Shown here: positions 5,830-12,886 of the stretch, in pieces
Position numbering within the stretch: the first letter of the stretch is position 1
Layout: the number at the start of each line of letters is the position of its first letter
Source of the DNA: JANNHK01 sp034408875
GTDB lineage: Bacteria; Actinomycetota; Acidimicrobiia; IMCC26256; PALSA-610
Assembly (NCBI GenBank): GCA_034408875.1
Contig: JAWXCJ010000094.1
Span: 1-16,895, forward strand
Direction: 5' to 3'
Length of the DNA: 16,895 nt
Notes under the pieces: generated by a model
What the model saw: the letters and a program-made list of their open reading frames with translations, nothing else
Databases searched by the model: none
Told to the model about the DNA's origin: nothing
Translations under genes and position numbers: made by a program

Positions 5830-7209
5830 GTGGCTAACGCCCTCGTTCCCGACCACCTGTTGGTGCCGGTGCTCGAGGTCGCCGCAGAAACGCTGCGCGC
5901 GCTCGACTCGAACGACGTGCCGCAGCTCCTCCGGCACCTTCACGGCTTCGATCGCCGCGGGTTGATGGCCGGACCCGGCCCGCGGCAACTCCGTAAGGCG
6001 GTCTCGAACGGCGACGAGTTCGCCGGCAAGGTGCGCACGACCTTCGCGGCGTTGCCGGCGGTGGAAGCGGTGCTGGCCCAGTGGTCCGACGCCGACCCGG
6101 TCGCGCTGGTCGACGACGCGGCGCGCCGGAACGACCTGCCGCTGCTCGCGTCGGTGTTGTGGACGTGCGAACCGCCCGGCGCCGAGTTCGGGCTCGGGTT
6201 GCTCGTGGAGCGCGACGCACAGGAGCGCCGCGAGCGCGGCGACGAAAAGGCAGAACAAGCGCGAGCACGCGAGGCCGAAGGGCACGCCGAGGCACGCCGC
6301 CGGGCCGACGCGGCACGCATGGCGGCGGAAGCCGAAGCCACGCGCGTGACCGAGAGCCTGCGCGAGGAACGCACGGCGCGGCGCGAACGCGAGGAAAAGG
6401 CCGAGGCCGCGACCCTTGCGGCGCAGCGCCAGACCGAGACGGTGGCCACCGAGCTCGCGGAGGCGCGCGCCGAGACCGACGCCGAACGGGAGCGGGCCCG
6501 GCGCGAGGTCGCTCGCTCCCGCGCGCTCGAACAAGATCTCACCCGCACGCGCGCCGACCTTGCGGCCGCACTCGCGCGCATCGACAAGGTGCAGTCGCGC
6601 CTCGATCCGCGCGACACCACGACGCTGGCCGACGCCGCCGCGGCGGCCCACCAGGTTGCCGTGTCGCTCGAAGCGTTGCGCCGGCGCGTGCGCGGCGACG
6701 TGACCGCCGGCGCGACCGGCGCGCCCGAGACGCCGCGGGAGAAGCCGCTCGCGCGTCGCGTTGCCCCCAACGTGCCGGCCGGTCTGGTCGCGCACAGCGC
6801 CGACGGCATCGAGGCGATGTTGCGCACCCCCGATGCGTTGCTGGTCGTCGACGGGTACAACGTGAGCAAGCGCGCCTGGCCCGACGCGACCGCGTCGGAT
6901 CAGCGCGAGCGGTTGGCCATCGCGGTGACAGGCCTGCACCGCCGGGTCGGGTCGAATGTGTTGCTCGTGTTCGACGGCGACGGGACGAGCCAGGTGCCCG
7001 GGATACGACGCGGCGGGGTCCGTGTGGTTTTTTCCGACGCGGACGAGGAGGCCGACGAGGTCGTCGTCCGCGAAATCGCCGCGCTGCCCAAGCGGGTCCC
7101 TATCGTGGTCGCTTCGTCCGACGCCTGGGTGCGCCAGCACGCCGAGGCCGAGGGCGCCGTCGTGGTCGGTGCCGACGACCTCCTCACCCTCCTCCGCCCG
7201 GCGCGCTAG
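5830..7209 (+). CDS. NYN-domain (YacP-like) RNA-binding/nuclease protein with central coiled coil
   Basis: With GTG5830 the product is 459 aa. An N-terminal helical domain begins PDHLLVPVLEVAAETLRALD and contains the HLHGFDRRGL motif. Residues about 125-270 are a highly charged Glu/Arg/Ala coiled coil. A Pro/Arg linker leads to a C-terminal NYN domain from about residue 335. Its acidic residues are Asp341 (LLVVDGYNVSK), Asp382 (LVFDGDGT) and Asp431 (VASSDAWV). NYN domains share the PIN-like nuclease fold and YacP-type members act on RNA, so an RNA-processing role is likely but not shown here. The frame is open back to 5758, but those codons overlap the yjbQ start and its promoter and look non-coding. 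The start is therefore uncertain. A 20-bp palindrome follows the stop. Confidence 0.85.
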   Translation: MANALVPDHLLVPVLEVAAETLRALDSNDVPQLLRHLHGFDRRGLMAGPGPRQLRKAVSNGDEFAGKVRTTFAALPAVEAVLAQWSDADPVALVDDAARRNDLPLLASVLWTCEPPGAEFGLGLLVERDAQERRERGDEKAEQARAREAEGHAEARRRADAARMAAEAEATRVTESLREERTARREREEKAEAATLAAQRQTETVATELAEARAETDAERERARREVARSRALEQDLTRTRADLAAALARIDKVQSRLDPRDTTTLADAAAAAHQVAVSLEALRRRVRGDVTAGATGAPETPREKPLARRVAPNVPAGLVAHSADGIEAMLRTPDALLVVDGYNVSKRAWPDATASDQRERLAIAVTGLHRRVGSNVLLVFDGDGTSQVPGIRRGGVRVVFSDADEEADEVVVREIAALPKRVPIVVASSDAWVRQHAEAEGAVVVGADDLLTLLRPAR

Positions 7210-7211
7210 TC

Positions 7212-7258
7212 GTGTTTGAAGCCAAGTGGCCGCTCAGGGGCCACTTGGCTTCAAACAC
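7212..7258. repeat. Perfect 20-bp inverted repeat (copy 1 of a palindrome family; possible terminator)
   Basis: Arm GTGTTTGAAGCCAAGTGGCC (7212-7231) is exactly complementary to 7239-7258 across a 7-nt loop. It starts 3 nt after the NYN gene stop. There is no long T run, so as a terminator it would be the U-poor type often seen in actinobacteria. Its core TGTTTGAAGCCAA recurs in the palindrome at 12878-12926. Confidence 0.85.
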
Positions 7259-7296
7259 TGACCGTTCCTGTCTCACCCCGCTGTCATGCTGGCGGC

Positions 7297-7500
7297 ATGG
7301 AGCACTTGCGGACGATCGACTGCGGTGACTGCGTGATGGCGGGCACGTCCGCGTGCACCGACTGCGTGGTCACGTTCATCGTCAACCGGGAACCGGGCGA
7401 CGCCGTCGTGGTCGACGTCGACGAGGAGCGCGCCCTACGCGCACTGGGCGACCAGGGCCTCGTGCCGCAGTTGCGGCACACGGCGCGGAGGATGGCATGA
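7297..7500 (+). CDS. Small four-cysteine conserved protein
   Basis: This 67-aa protein has closely spaced Cys pairs, Cys9/Cys12 (DCGDCVM) and Cys20/Cys23 (ACTDCVVT). A short acidic beta-like segment (GDAVVVDVDEERALRAL) and a basic C-terminus (QLRHTARRMA) follow. The tight C-x2-C-x7-C-x2-C arrangement suggests a metal site. Small proteins of this look are widespread in actinobacteria, but I know no function. ATG7297 is chosen over the upstream codons, which run into the palindrome. CATGCT lies 6 nt upstream and is one base off the TANNNT pattern. A second ATG overlaps the stop (ATGA, 7497-7500). Confidence 0.75.
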   Translation: MEHLRTIDCGDCVMAGTSACTDCVVTFIVNREPGDAVVVDVDEERALRALGDQGLVPQLRHTARRMA

Positions 7501-7625
7501 GTTTCACGTGGGCGGAGTACGCGGCCGCCATTGCCGACATGGCGGCCGCGGGTCGCGGGGTAGCTACGCGTCGCGGCCCTGGGCCATCCGGAGCAGGTCC
7601 ATTGCTCCGGTGCCGCTGGCCTTGA
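7497..7625 (+). pseudogene. Possible gene stub coupled to the four-Cys protein
   Basis: An ATG overlapping the preceding stop by 4 bp opens a 42-codon frame. Its first 21 residues (SFTWAEYAAAIADMAAAGRG) look like a real helical N-terminus. From about 7564 it runs antisense through the end of the amidohydrolase gene and becomes Arg/Gly/Pro-rich shadow sequence. The likely story is a downstream operon gene cut off by a rearrangement that brought in the convergent gene. It could also be a chance frame. Confidence 0.3.
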
Positions 7626-8856
7626 TGCCCCGGGCGACGATGCTCACGTCCCAGTCTCCGGCCTGCTCGCGCCGCGCCCCGACGGTGCAGTTCTCCTTGC
7701 CGCCGAGGGTCGAGAACGGGTCGTAGCTGAAGAGCCGCATGGCGTTCTGGTGCGAGATCTTGTCGATGTCCTCGTCGGAGGCGTGGGCAGCCTGCATCTG
7801 CTTCATGAACTGCTCGGGCGACTGCGGCCACGTCGAGTCGGAGTGCGGGTAATCGCACTCCCAGCAGATCATGTCGATGTTCATCTTGTGCCGCATCTCG
7901 ACCCCGACCGGGTCGTCGATCCAGCAGCACACGACCTGGTCGTCGAACATTTGGCTCGGGCTGCGGTCGCCCAACTCCGTACCGGTCCAGTAGCGGTGCC
8001 GCTCGTAGGTGTAGTCGATGCGTTCGCGGAAGTACGGAATCCAACCGATACCACCCTCGCTCAACGCGTACTTGAGCCGGGGGAAGTTCTTCGGCACCTC
8101 CGACCACACGAAGTCGGCCGCGGCTTGCACGATGTTGACCGGCGACAGCGTGATGAGCACGTTCATCGGCGCGTCGGGCGCGGTGATCACCATCTTCGAC
8201 GACGACCCGATGTGCACGCACACGACGGTCTCGGCGTCTTCGCACGCCGCAAAGAACGGGTCCCAGTGGCCGGAGTGGATGCTCGGGTGCCCGAGGTGCA
8301 CCGGGTTCTCGGAGAACGTGACCGCGTGACAGCCCATCTCGGCGACGCGGCGCACTTCTGTTGCCATCTTCTCCGGGTCCCACATCATCGGGATCGACAG
8401 CGGGATGAACCGGCCCGGGTACGCGCCACACCACGACTCGATGTGCCAGTCGTTGTACGCGCGCACGAGCGCTTCGGCGAACGGTTCGTCCTTCTGCGCG
8501 GTGCGCGCGAACAGCTGGCCACAGAACTGCGGGAACGACGGGAAGCACATCGACCCGAGCAGGCCGTTGGCGTCCATGTCCTTGACGCGGTCGTGAATGT
8601 CGTAGCAACCGGACCGCATGTCGTCGAACGACGTCGGGTCCATCGCGTACTCCTCGGGCGGGCGCCCGGCGACGGCGTTGAGCCCGATGTTCGGGAGTTC
8701 CGCGCCTTCGAACTGCCACACGTCGATGCCACTGTCCTTGCGGACGAGTTTCGGCGCGCGCTCGGCGTAGTCGCCGCTGAGCCGGCCTTCGAAGAGATCG
8801 GGCGGCTCGACCACGTGGTCGTCGACGCTCACGAGAACCAGGTCTTCGACTCGCAT
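7564..8856 (-). CDS. Amidohydrolase (metal-dependent hydrolase, Amidohydro_2 family)
   Basis: This 430-aa protein resembles the Amidohydro_2 branch (ACMSD / gamma-resorcylate decarboxylase relatives) of TIM-barrel hydrolases and decarboxylases. It opens with a strand carrying Asp12-Asp13-His14 (VSVDDHVVEPP), the modified HxH metal motif of this branch. Later blocks include GCHAVTFSENPVHLGHPS, VCVHIGSS with the barrel histidine, YALSEGGIGWIPYF and ICWECDYPHSDSTWP with a late Asp. Substrates in this group include aromatic and other ring-derived acids, and none can be named here. ATG8856 has AGGGGG 8 nt upstream and a -10 at 8889-8894. The broken alpha/beta hydrolase lies just upstream on the same strand, so the two may once have been one operon. 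Confidence 0.9.
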   Translation of the reverse strand: MRVEDLVLVSVDDHVVEPPDLFEGRLSGDYAERAPKLVRKDSGIDVWQFEGAELPNIGLNAVAGRPPEEYAMDPTSFDDMRSGCYDIHDRVKDMDANGLLGSMCFPSFPQFCGQLFARTAQKDEPFAEALVRAYNDWHIESWCGAYPGRFIPLSIPMMWDPEKMATEVRRVAEMGCHAVTFSENPVHLGHPSIHSGHWDPFFAACEDAETVVCVHIGSSSKMVITAPDAPMNVLITLSPVNIVQAAADFVWSEVPKNFPRLKYALSEGGIGWIPYFRERIDYTYERHRYWTGTELGDRSPSQMFDDQVVCCWIDDPVGVEMRHKMNIDMICWECDYPHSDSTWPQSPEQFMKQMQAAHASDEDIDKISHQNAMRLFSYDPFSTLGGKENCTVGARREQAGDWDVSIVARGIKASGTGAMDLLRMAQGRDA

Positions 8857-8864
8857 GGCGATTA

Positions 8865-8894
8865 CCCCCTGAAGCTGACGCTGATGTCAGTGTA
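8865..8894 (-). promoter_or_regulatory. Promoter, operator-like palindrome and ribosome site of the amidohydrolase
   Basis: On the minus strand TACACT (8889-8894) fits a -10. The inverted repeat CTGAC-N6-GTCAG (8875-8890) would span the transcription start and is shaped like a small-regulator operator. AGGGGG (8865-8870) is the ribosome site. The -10 sits in the same 11-mer as the yjbQ promoter and overlaps the stop of the broken hydrolase. No good -35 is visible. Confidence 0.4.
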
Positions 8895-9374
8895 CGCGCA
8901 AGTGTGCAAGGGCGTCGCGGGGGAAGGACTTGCCCGCGATCGCCGCGACGTGCCCGGCCTTCGGGCGCAGCAGCAGGCGCGCGTCGGGAATGCCGTCGGC
9001 GGTCTGTTGGAACAGCTCCGGCGAGTAAAAGTGGTCGCGTTCGCCGCCGATGACCAGCGTCGGGGCGGTAATCCAACCGAGTTGAATCGGACACGTCGGC
9101 CGCTTCCTCGGCTTCGCCGGATCGTGCTCGCGCGCGCGTGGTCGGCCGCGATGTCGTGCATCGTCGTGCCCGGCGCGAGGTTGCGTTCGCGGTTGACGTC
9201 GTACACGGTGAAGTGCGCGGCAAACGGTTTCAGTGTGCTCACTTCGAAGCGGAGCCCGAGGCCCTTCGGGTTCTCGTGCGTCGGTGTGAGTCCGGCGAGC
9301 ACGACGAGCGGGGGACCGGAGCCGACCGCGATGTACGGGAGCTCGCCGCCGAGGAGACCTTCACGAACGTCCAT
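8887..9374 (-). pseudogene. Broken alpha/beta hydrolase (internal deletion plus frameshift)
   Basis: The N-terminal part from ATG9374 is a clear alpha/beta hydrolase start: LPYIAVGSGPPLVVLAGLTP with the oxyanion-side strand, then TVYDVNRERNLAPGTTMHDIAADHARA. The C-terminal part lies in another frame: ITAPTLVIGGERDHFYSPEL with the acid Asp, then DARLLLRPKAGHVAAI with the catalytic His, ending HLRVH at the stop 8887-8889. The frames differ by 2 mod 3, and the joint near 9090-9140 lacks the nucleophile elbow (GxSxG) and cap, about 100 residues. If read straight from ATG9374 the frame ends at 8862 and gives about 170 residues with a nonsense tail. The product cannot be an active hydrolase. A sequencing error could explain a frameshift but not the missing middle. 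Confidence 0.85.
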
Positions 9375-9387
9375 CGCGGGGGAACGG

Positions 9388-9393
9388 TACTGT
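9388..9393 (+). promoter_or_regulatory. -10 box of a leaderless promoter (DoxX gene)
   Basis: TACTGT fits TANNNT and ends 8 nt before ATG9402. On the minus strand TACCGT (9384-9389) overlaps it and could serve the broken hydrolase, so the two divergent promoters share bases. Confidence 0.5.
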
Positions 9394-9401
9394 GCGCGGC
9401 C

Positions 9402-9929
9402 ATGGACATCGACCAGATCAATTTGGGCCTGCTCGTGCTGCGTGTCGCGGTCGGCGCCACAATGCTGGCCCACGGCGTGAACCACGTCTGGCGAGGTGGT
9501 CGCATCGCCGGCACGGGCCGCTGGTTCGAGAGCCTGGGCATGAAGCCCGGCGTGCTGCACGCGTGGCTCGCCAGCGCGACCGAACTCGCGGCCGGAGCCG
9601 CGCTCATCTTCGGGTTCCTGACGCCGCTCGCCGCGAGCATGTTGCTCGGCGTCATGCTCGTGGCCTGGATCACCAACCACCGCAACGCCGGATTCTTCGT
9701 GTTCCGTCGCCCGACCGAGGGCTGGGAGTACGTGATGAATCTCAGCGCCGCGTGCTTCGCGATCGCGTGTCTCGGGGCGGGGCAATGGTCGCTCGACAAC
9801 GCACTCGACATCGAGTTCGACGACTGGCTCGGCCTGTTGTGCGCACTCGTCGTCGGTATCGGCGGCACGGCCGCACTGCTGCTCGTGTTCTGGCGGCCGC
9901 CGAAACCGGTTGCCGAGTCCGCGAGCTAA
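9402..9929 (+). CDS. DoxX family membrane protein
   Basis: This 175-aa integral membrane protein has the DoxX pattern: four hydrophobic segments at roughly residues 8-24, 52-72, 74-90 plus 104-124, and 138-164. It opens with a conserved N-terminal block (LLVLRVAVGATMLAHGVNHVW) and has a GxxPGxxHAWLASATELAAGAALI segment. DoxX proteins are linked to thiosulfate:quinone or other redox reactions at the membrane in some organisms, but most are of unknown function. The start is ATG9402, with a -10 8 nt upstream. Its stop overlaps the 3' end of the ETF gene (minus) by 4 bp. Confidence 0.85.
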   Translation: MDIDQINLGLLVLRVAVGATMLAHGVNHVWRGGRIAGTGRWFESLGMKPGVLHAWLASATELAAGAALIFGFLTPLAASMLLGVMLVAWITNHRNAGFFVFRRPTEGWEYVMNLSAACFAIACLGAGQWSLDNALDIEFDDWLGLLCALVVGIGGTAALLLVFWRPPKPVAESAS

Positions 9930-11689
9930 CCGCGCTGGAGCGCGTCGACGAGGAGGGGCAGCACGTCGTGCCAGTCGCCGACGATGCCGACGTCGGCCGC
10001 GTCGAAGATCAACGCGTTCGGATCGGGGTTGATCGCGAGCACGGTCCCGGCGGCGCGCAGACCGACCGTGTGGTTGAACTTGCCGCTTGCGCCGATGCTC
10101 ACGACGAGGCGCGGTGCGATGGTGCGACCGGTAATGCCGATCTGGCGGGCGCGCGGCATCCATCCTTTGTCCGTGACCTTGCGCGTCGCGCCCAACTCGG
10201 CGTGGAGAGCGCCGCGCAGTGGCTCGAGCATCGGGTACTCGGCGGGCGATACACCCATGCCGACCGCGATGACGACTCGGGCGTCGGCGAGCACCTCGAT
10301 GTCGTCGTCGCGGGTTCGCGCGGTGACCGTGACGCGGCCGCGGCGGGCCATCGTGATCGTGGTGACGCGCACGGGGCTCACGGACCGGGGCGTGAGCGTG
10401 TCGAGCATGCCGGCGCGCACGGTCGCCATCTGGATCGGCGAGGTCGCACTCACCGCGGCGACGAGCTGGCCGCCGAACGCGGGTTTCCACGCGACGAGCC
10501 GGTCGCCCTCGAGTTCGAGGCCGACCGCGTCGCCAGTGAGGCCGGCGCCGAGGCGCGCCGCGGCGCGCGCCGCGACTTCGCGGCCCCATGCCGTCGACTC
10601 GGTCAGCACCGCCCACGGCCGATGCTCTGCGGCCCACTCCGCGAACGCGTGGGCGACGTCCTCTTCGACGTTGTCGCCTTCGAGGTGCACGACTTCGTCG
10701 GCACCCCACGACGCGAGCAGTTCCGCGTCGGGAGGTTGCACCGTAAACACGACGACGCAACCATCGAAGCCCGCCGCCGCGCCGATCAACTCACGCGTCG
10801 CGTGCAGGCGGTCGGGTTCGGCGATGACGACGATCTGGCGCGCACCGAACGCGCACGCGGGCACTTCGACTGCGGTTGCGCGCTGTTCGTCGTGAGTCAG
10901 CGCACCGCGTTCGGTGAGGATGGGCACGGCGCGAGTGATCTGTTCGTCGACGGTGAGCTCGGGCCACCGCTGCCGCGCGCGCGACACCGCCATCACCGTC
11001 ACCGGACCGACCCATGTCGGCGATGCGTCCTGACCCCACGGTCCAGGCCCGAGGTCGGCCGCCGTGAGCCGGGAAATGCGTTCGGCCGGAACGGCGGCGC
11101 GCCCGGCAGGGTCGACCTTGCACGGGTCGATGAGGCGTTCCGCGCACGAAATGACGGCGGGCAGCGCGAGTTCGGCGTCGAGCCAGCCGTCGTCGTGCTC
11201 GCAGCGCACCGTGAGCCGCTGGTCGTCGAGCGCGAGGTGGCGCACGCCGGTCATGAACGGGAGGTCGAGCAGTTCTGCCACTTCGGGTCCGACCTGGCCC
11301 GTGTCGGCGTCGACCGAGTTGCGGCCCGCGAGGACCAGGTCGAACGGCCCGCGGCGCGCGAGCGTCGCCGCGAGTGCTTTCGCCGTCGCGAGCGTGTCGG
11401 AACCGGCGAACGCGGGATCGGTGACGAGCACGCCGGTGATGTCGACGTCGCGTTCCAGGCCCCACGCGATCGCCTCGCGCAATGTGTCCTCGGCGGCGGG
11501 CGGCCCCAGCGTGATGACCGTCACCGTCGAACCGGGCCGGTCCGCCGCGAGCGCAACCGCCTGGCTCACCGCGCGCCGGCAATACGGGTTCATTTCGAGA
11601 TCGATGCCGTCGCGCTTGAGCCGGCCGTCGGGGCCGAGTTCCATCTCCTCGAAGTTGGGGATCTGCTTCACCAAAACGGCGAGCCGCAT
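9926..11689 (-). CDS. Electron transfer flavoprotein, beta and alpha subunits fused in one chain
   Basis: This 587-aa protein carries both ETF halves in beta-alpha order. Residues 1 to about 250 are EtfB-like: LAVLVKQIPNFEEM at the start and an AMP-side loop AGRNSVDADTGQVGPEVAELL at about 121-141. Residues from about 275 are EtfA-like: RLGAGLTGDAVGLELEGDRL at 379-398, PAFGGQLVAAV at 403-413, and a full FAD-binding domain at about 470-587 with QIGITGRTIAPRLVV, SIGASGKFNH and AINPDPNALIFDAADVGIVGD. Both parts look intact, so it should carry electrons from acyl-CoA dehydrogenases to the quinone pool through ETF:quinone oxidoreductase. Bacterial ETFs are normally two genes; fused forms are known in some archaea. 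The start is ATG11689, with a -10 7 nt upstream, only 12 bp from the divergent thiolase. Confidence 0.93.
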   Translation of the reverse strand: MRLAVLVKQIPNFEEMELGPDGRLKRDGIDLEMNPYCRRAVSQAVALAADRPGSTVTVITLGPPAAEDTLREAIAWGLERDVDITGVLVTDPAFAGSDTLATAKALAATLARRGPFDLVLAGRNSVDADTGQVGPEVAELLDLPFMTGVRHLALDDQRLTVRCEHDDGWLDAELALPAVISCAERLIDPCKVDPAGRAAVPAERISRLTAADLGPGPWGQDASPTWVGPVTVMAVSRARQRWPELTVDEQITRAVPILTERGALTHDEQRATAVEVPACAFGARQIVVIAEPDRLHATRELIGAAAGFDGCVVVFTVQPPDAELLASWGADEVVHLEGDNVEEDVAHAFAEWAAEHRPWAVLTESTAWGREVAARAAARLGAGLTGDAVGLELEGDRLVAWKPAFGGQLVAAVSATSPIQMATVRAGMLDTLTPRSVSPVRVTTITMARRGRVTVTARTRDDDIEVLADARVVIAVGMGVSPAEYPMLEPLRGALHAELGATRKVTDKGWMPRARQIGITGRTIAPRLVVSIGASGKFNHTVGLRAAGTVLAINPDPNALIFDAADVGIVGDWHDVLPLLVDALQRG

Positions 11690-11694
11690 ACGAT
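11689..11694 (+). promoter_or_regulatory. -10 box of a leaderless promoter (thiolase)
   Basis: TACGAT fits TANNNT and ends 7 nt before ATG11702. TTCACC at 11667-11672 is a possible -35 with a 16-bp spacer. The promoter lies largely inside the ETF coding sequence. Confidence 0.55.
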
Positions 11695-11696
11695 TC

Positions 11697-11702
11697 AGGC
11701 TA
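11697..11702 (-). promoter_or_regulatory. -10 box of a leaderless promoter (fused ETF)
   Basis: TAGCCT on the minus strand fits TANNNT and ends 7 nt before ATG11689. It overlaps the first base of the thiolase start codon, so the two divergent promoters interlock and could exclude each other. Confidence 0.55.
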
Positions 11703-12886
11703 TGACACGCGAAGCGGTGATCGTCGACTGCGGCCGGTCGGCATTCGGCAAACGCAAGGGTGCACTGTCGGGTTGGCACCCGAGCGACCTGCTCGGTCTG
11801 GTGCTGAAGTCGGTCGTCGAACGCAACGACATCGACCCGGCCCGTTTCGACGACGTCGTCGGCGGCTGCGTGACGCAAGCGGGGGAGCAGGGCTGCAACG
11901 TCACCCGCAACGCGTGGGTTGCAGGCGGCCTGCCGTGGAGCGTTCCGGCCACGAGCGTCGACCGCCAGTGCGGGTCGTCGCAACAGGCGATGCACTTCGT
12001 TGCCCAAGGAGTCATCGCCGGCGCGTACGACATCGGCATCGCGTGCGGCGTCGAGTCCATGACCCGCGCGCCGATGTCGTCCAACGCGCGCGGTGGCATG
12101 GGCCCGTTCAGCCCCGACTTCCTCGAGAATACGAACAACACGTTGGGAATCCAGTTCTGGGTCGCGCAGGTGCTCGCCGACAAGTGGGGGATCACGCGCG
12201 AGGAAATGGATGCGTTCGCGCTCCAGTCGCACCAGCGGGCTGCGGCGAGCACGGCCGACGGCTTTTTCCCAGGCGAGATCATCCCGGTGCCGAAGAAGGA
12301 CGAGAACGGTCAACTCGCCGGCGAGATTCTCACGACCGACGAAGGCATTCGCCTCGACGCGTCGCTCGACAAGATCGCGTCACTCGGTCCGGCGTGGGTG
12401 TCGGACGACCAGCCCGCGCCCGACATCACTGCGGCCAACTCGTCGCAGATGACCGACGGCGCGGCCGCGATGATCATTGCCGAGCGCTCGTTTGCCGAGG
12501 CCAACGGCCTGTCGATCCGCGCCGCGTTCCGGCACTTCGCCGTCGCAGCCGAAGACCCGGTGCTCGTGCTTTCGGCACCCGTCCCGGTCACGTACAAGTT
12601 GATGGAACGCACCGGCATGACCCCCGACCAGTGGGACGCGGTCGAGTGCAACGAAGCGTTCGCGTCGATCGCGCTCATGTGGCAAAAGGAGTTCGACTAC
12701 CCGATGGAGCGCTTCAACCCGCGTGGCGGTGCGATCGCGCTCGGCCACCCACTCGGCGCGTCGGGCGTCGCGCTCATGACCCGCCTGCTGCGCCACCTTG
12801 AAGCGACGAACGGCCGCTACGGCTTCCAAACCATGTGCGAAGGCGGCGGCCAAGCCAACGCAACGGTCATCGAACGTCTTGTTTGA
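11702..12886 (+). CDS. Thiolase (acetyl-CoA acetyltransferase family)
   Basis: This 394-aa enzyme has the complete thiolase active site: Cys90 in VDRQCGSSQQA as the acylated nucleophile, Asn317 in ECNEAFAS, His349 in GGAIALGHPLGASG, and the second Cys379 in TMCEGGGQANA. It would cleave 3-ketoacyl-CoA with CoA (beta-oxidation) or run the reverse condensation. A catabolic role fits the acyl-CoA dehydrogenase, ETF and CoA-transferase in the window. The plus frame is open far upstream to 9392, but that part is antisense to ETF. ATG11702 matches the family N-terminus (REAVIVDCGRSAFGK) and has a leaderless -10. The TGA stop lies inside the palindrome at 12878-12926. Confidence 0.95.
   Translation: MTREAVIVDCGRSAFGKRKGALSGWHPSDLLGLVLKSVVERNDIDPARFDDVVGGCVTQAGEQGCNVTRNAWVAGGLPWSVPATSVDRQCGSSQQAMHFVAQGVIAGAYDIGIACGVESMTRAPMSSNARGGMGPFSPDFLENTNNTLGIQFWVAQVLADKWGITREEMDAFALQSHQRAAASTADGFFPGEIIPVPKKDENGQLAGEILTTDEGIRLDASLDKIASLGPAWVSDDQPAPDITAANSSQMTDGAAAMIIAERSFAEANGLSIRAAFRHFAVAAEDPVLVLSAPVPVTYKLMERTGMTPDQWDAVECNEAFASIALMWQKEFDYPMERFNPRGGAIALGHPLGASGVALMTRLLRHLEATNGRYGFQTMCEGGGQANATVIERLV

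Noticed and set aside
5767..7140. 457-codon minus-strand frame opposite the NYN gene
   Set aside because: It is the mirror of the charged coiled-coil codons, and the plus strand has the NYN motifs.
9392..11701. Plus-strand open frame of over 2 kb joined upstream to the thiolase
   Set aside because: It is antisense to the ETF gene and in another frame of DoxX. It is Arg/His/Asp-rich shadow sequence of GC-rich DNA; only the part from 11702 matches a family.
11690..12313. N-terminal extension of the ETF frame upstream of 11689
   Set aside because: It runs antisense through the thiolase gene and has no ETF homology; ATG11689 has the usual EtfB N-terminus.
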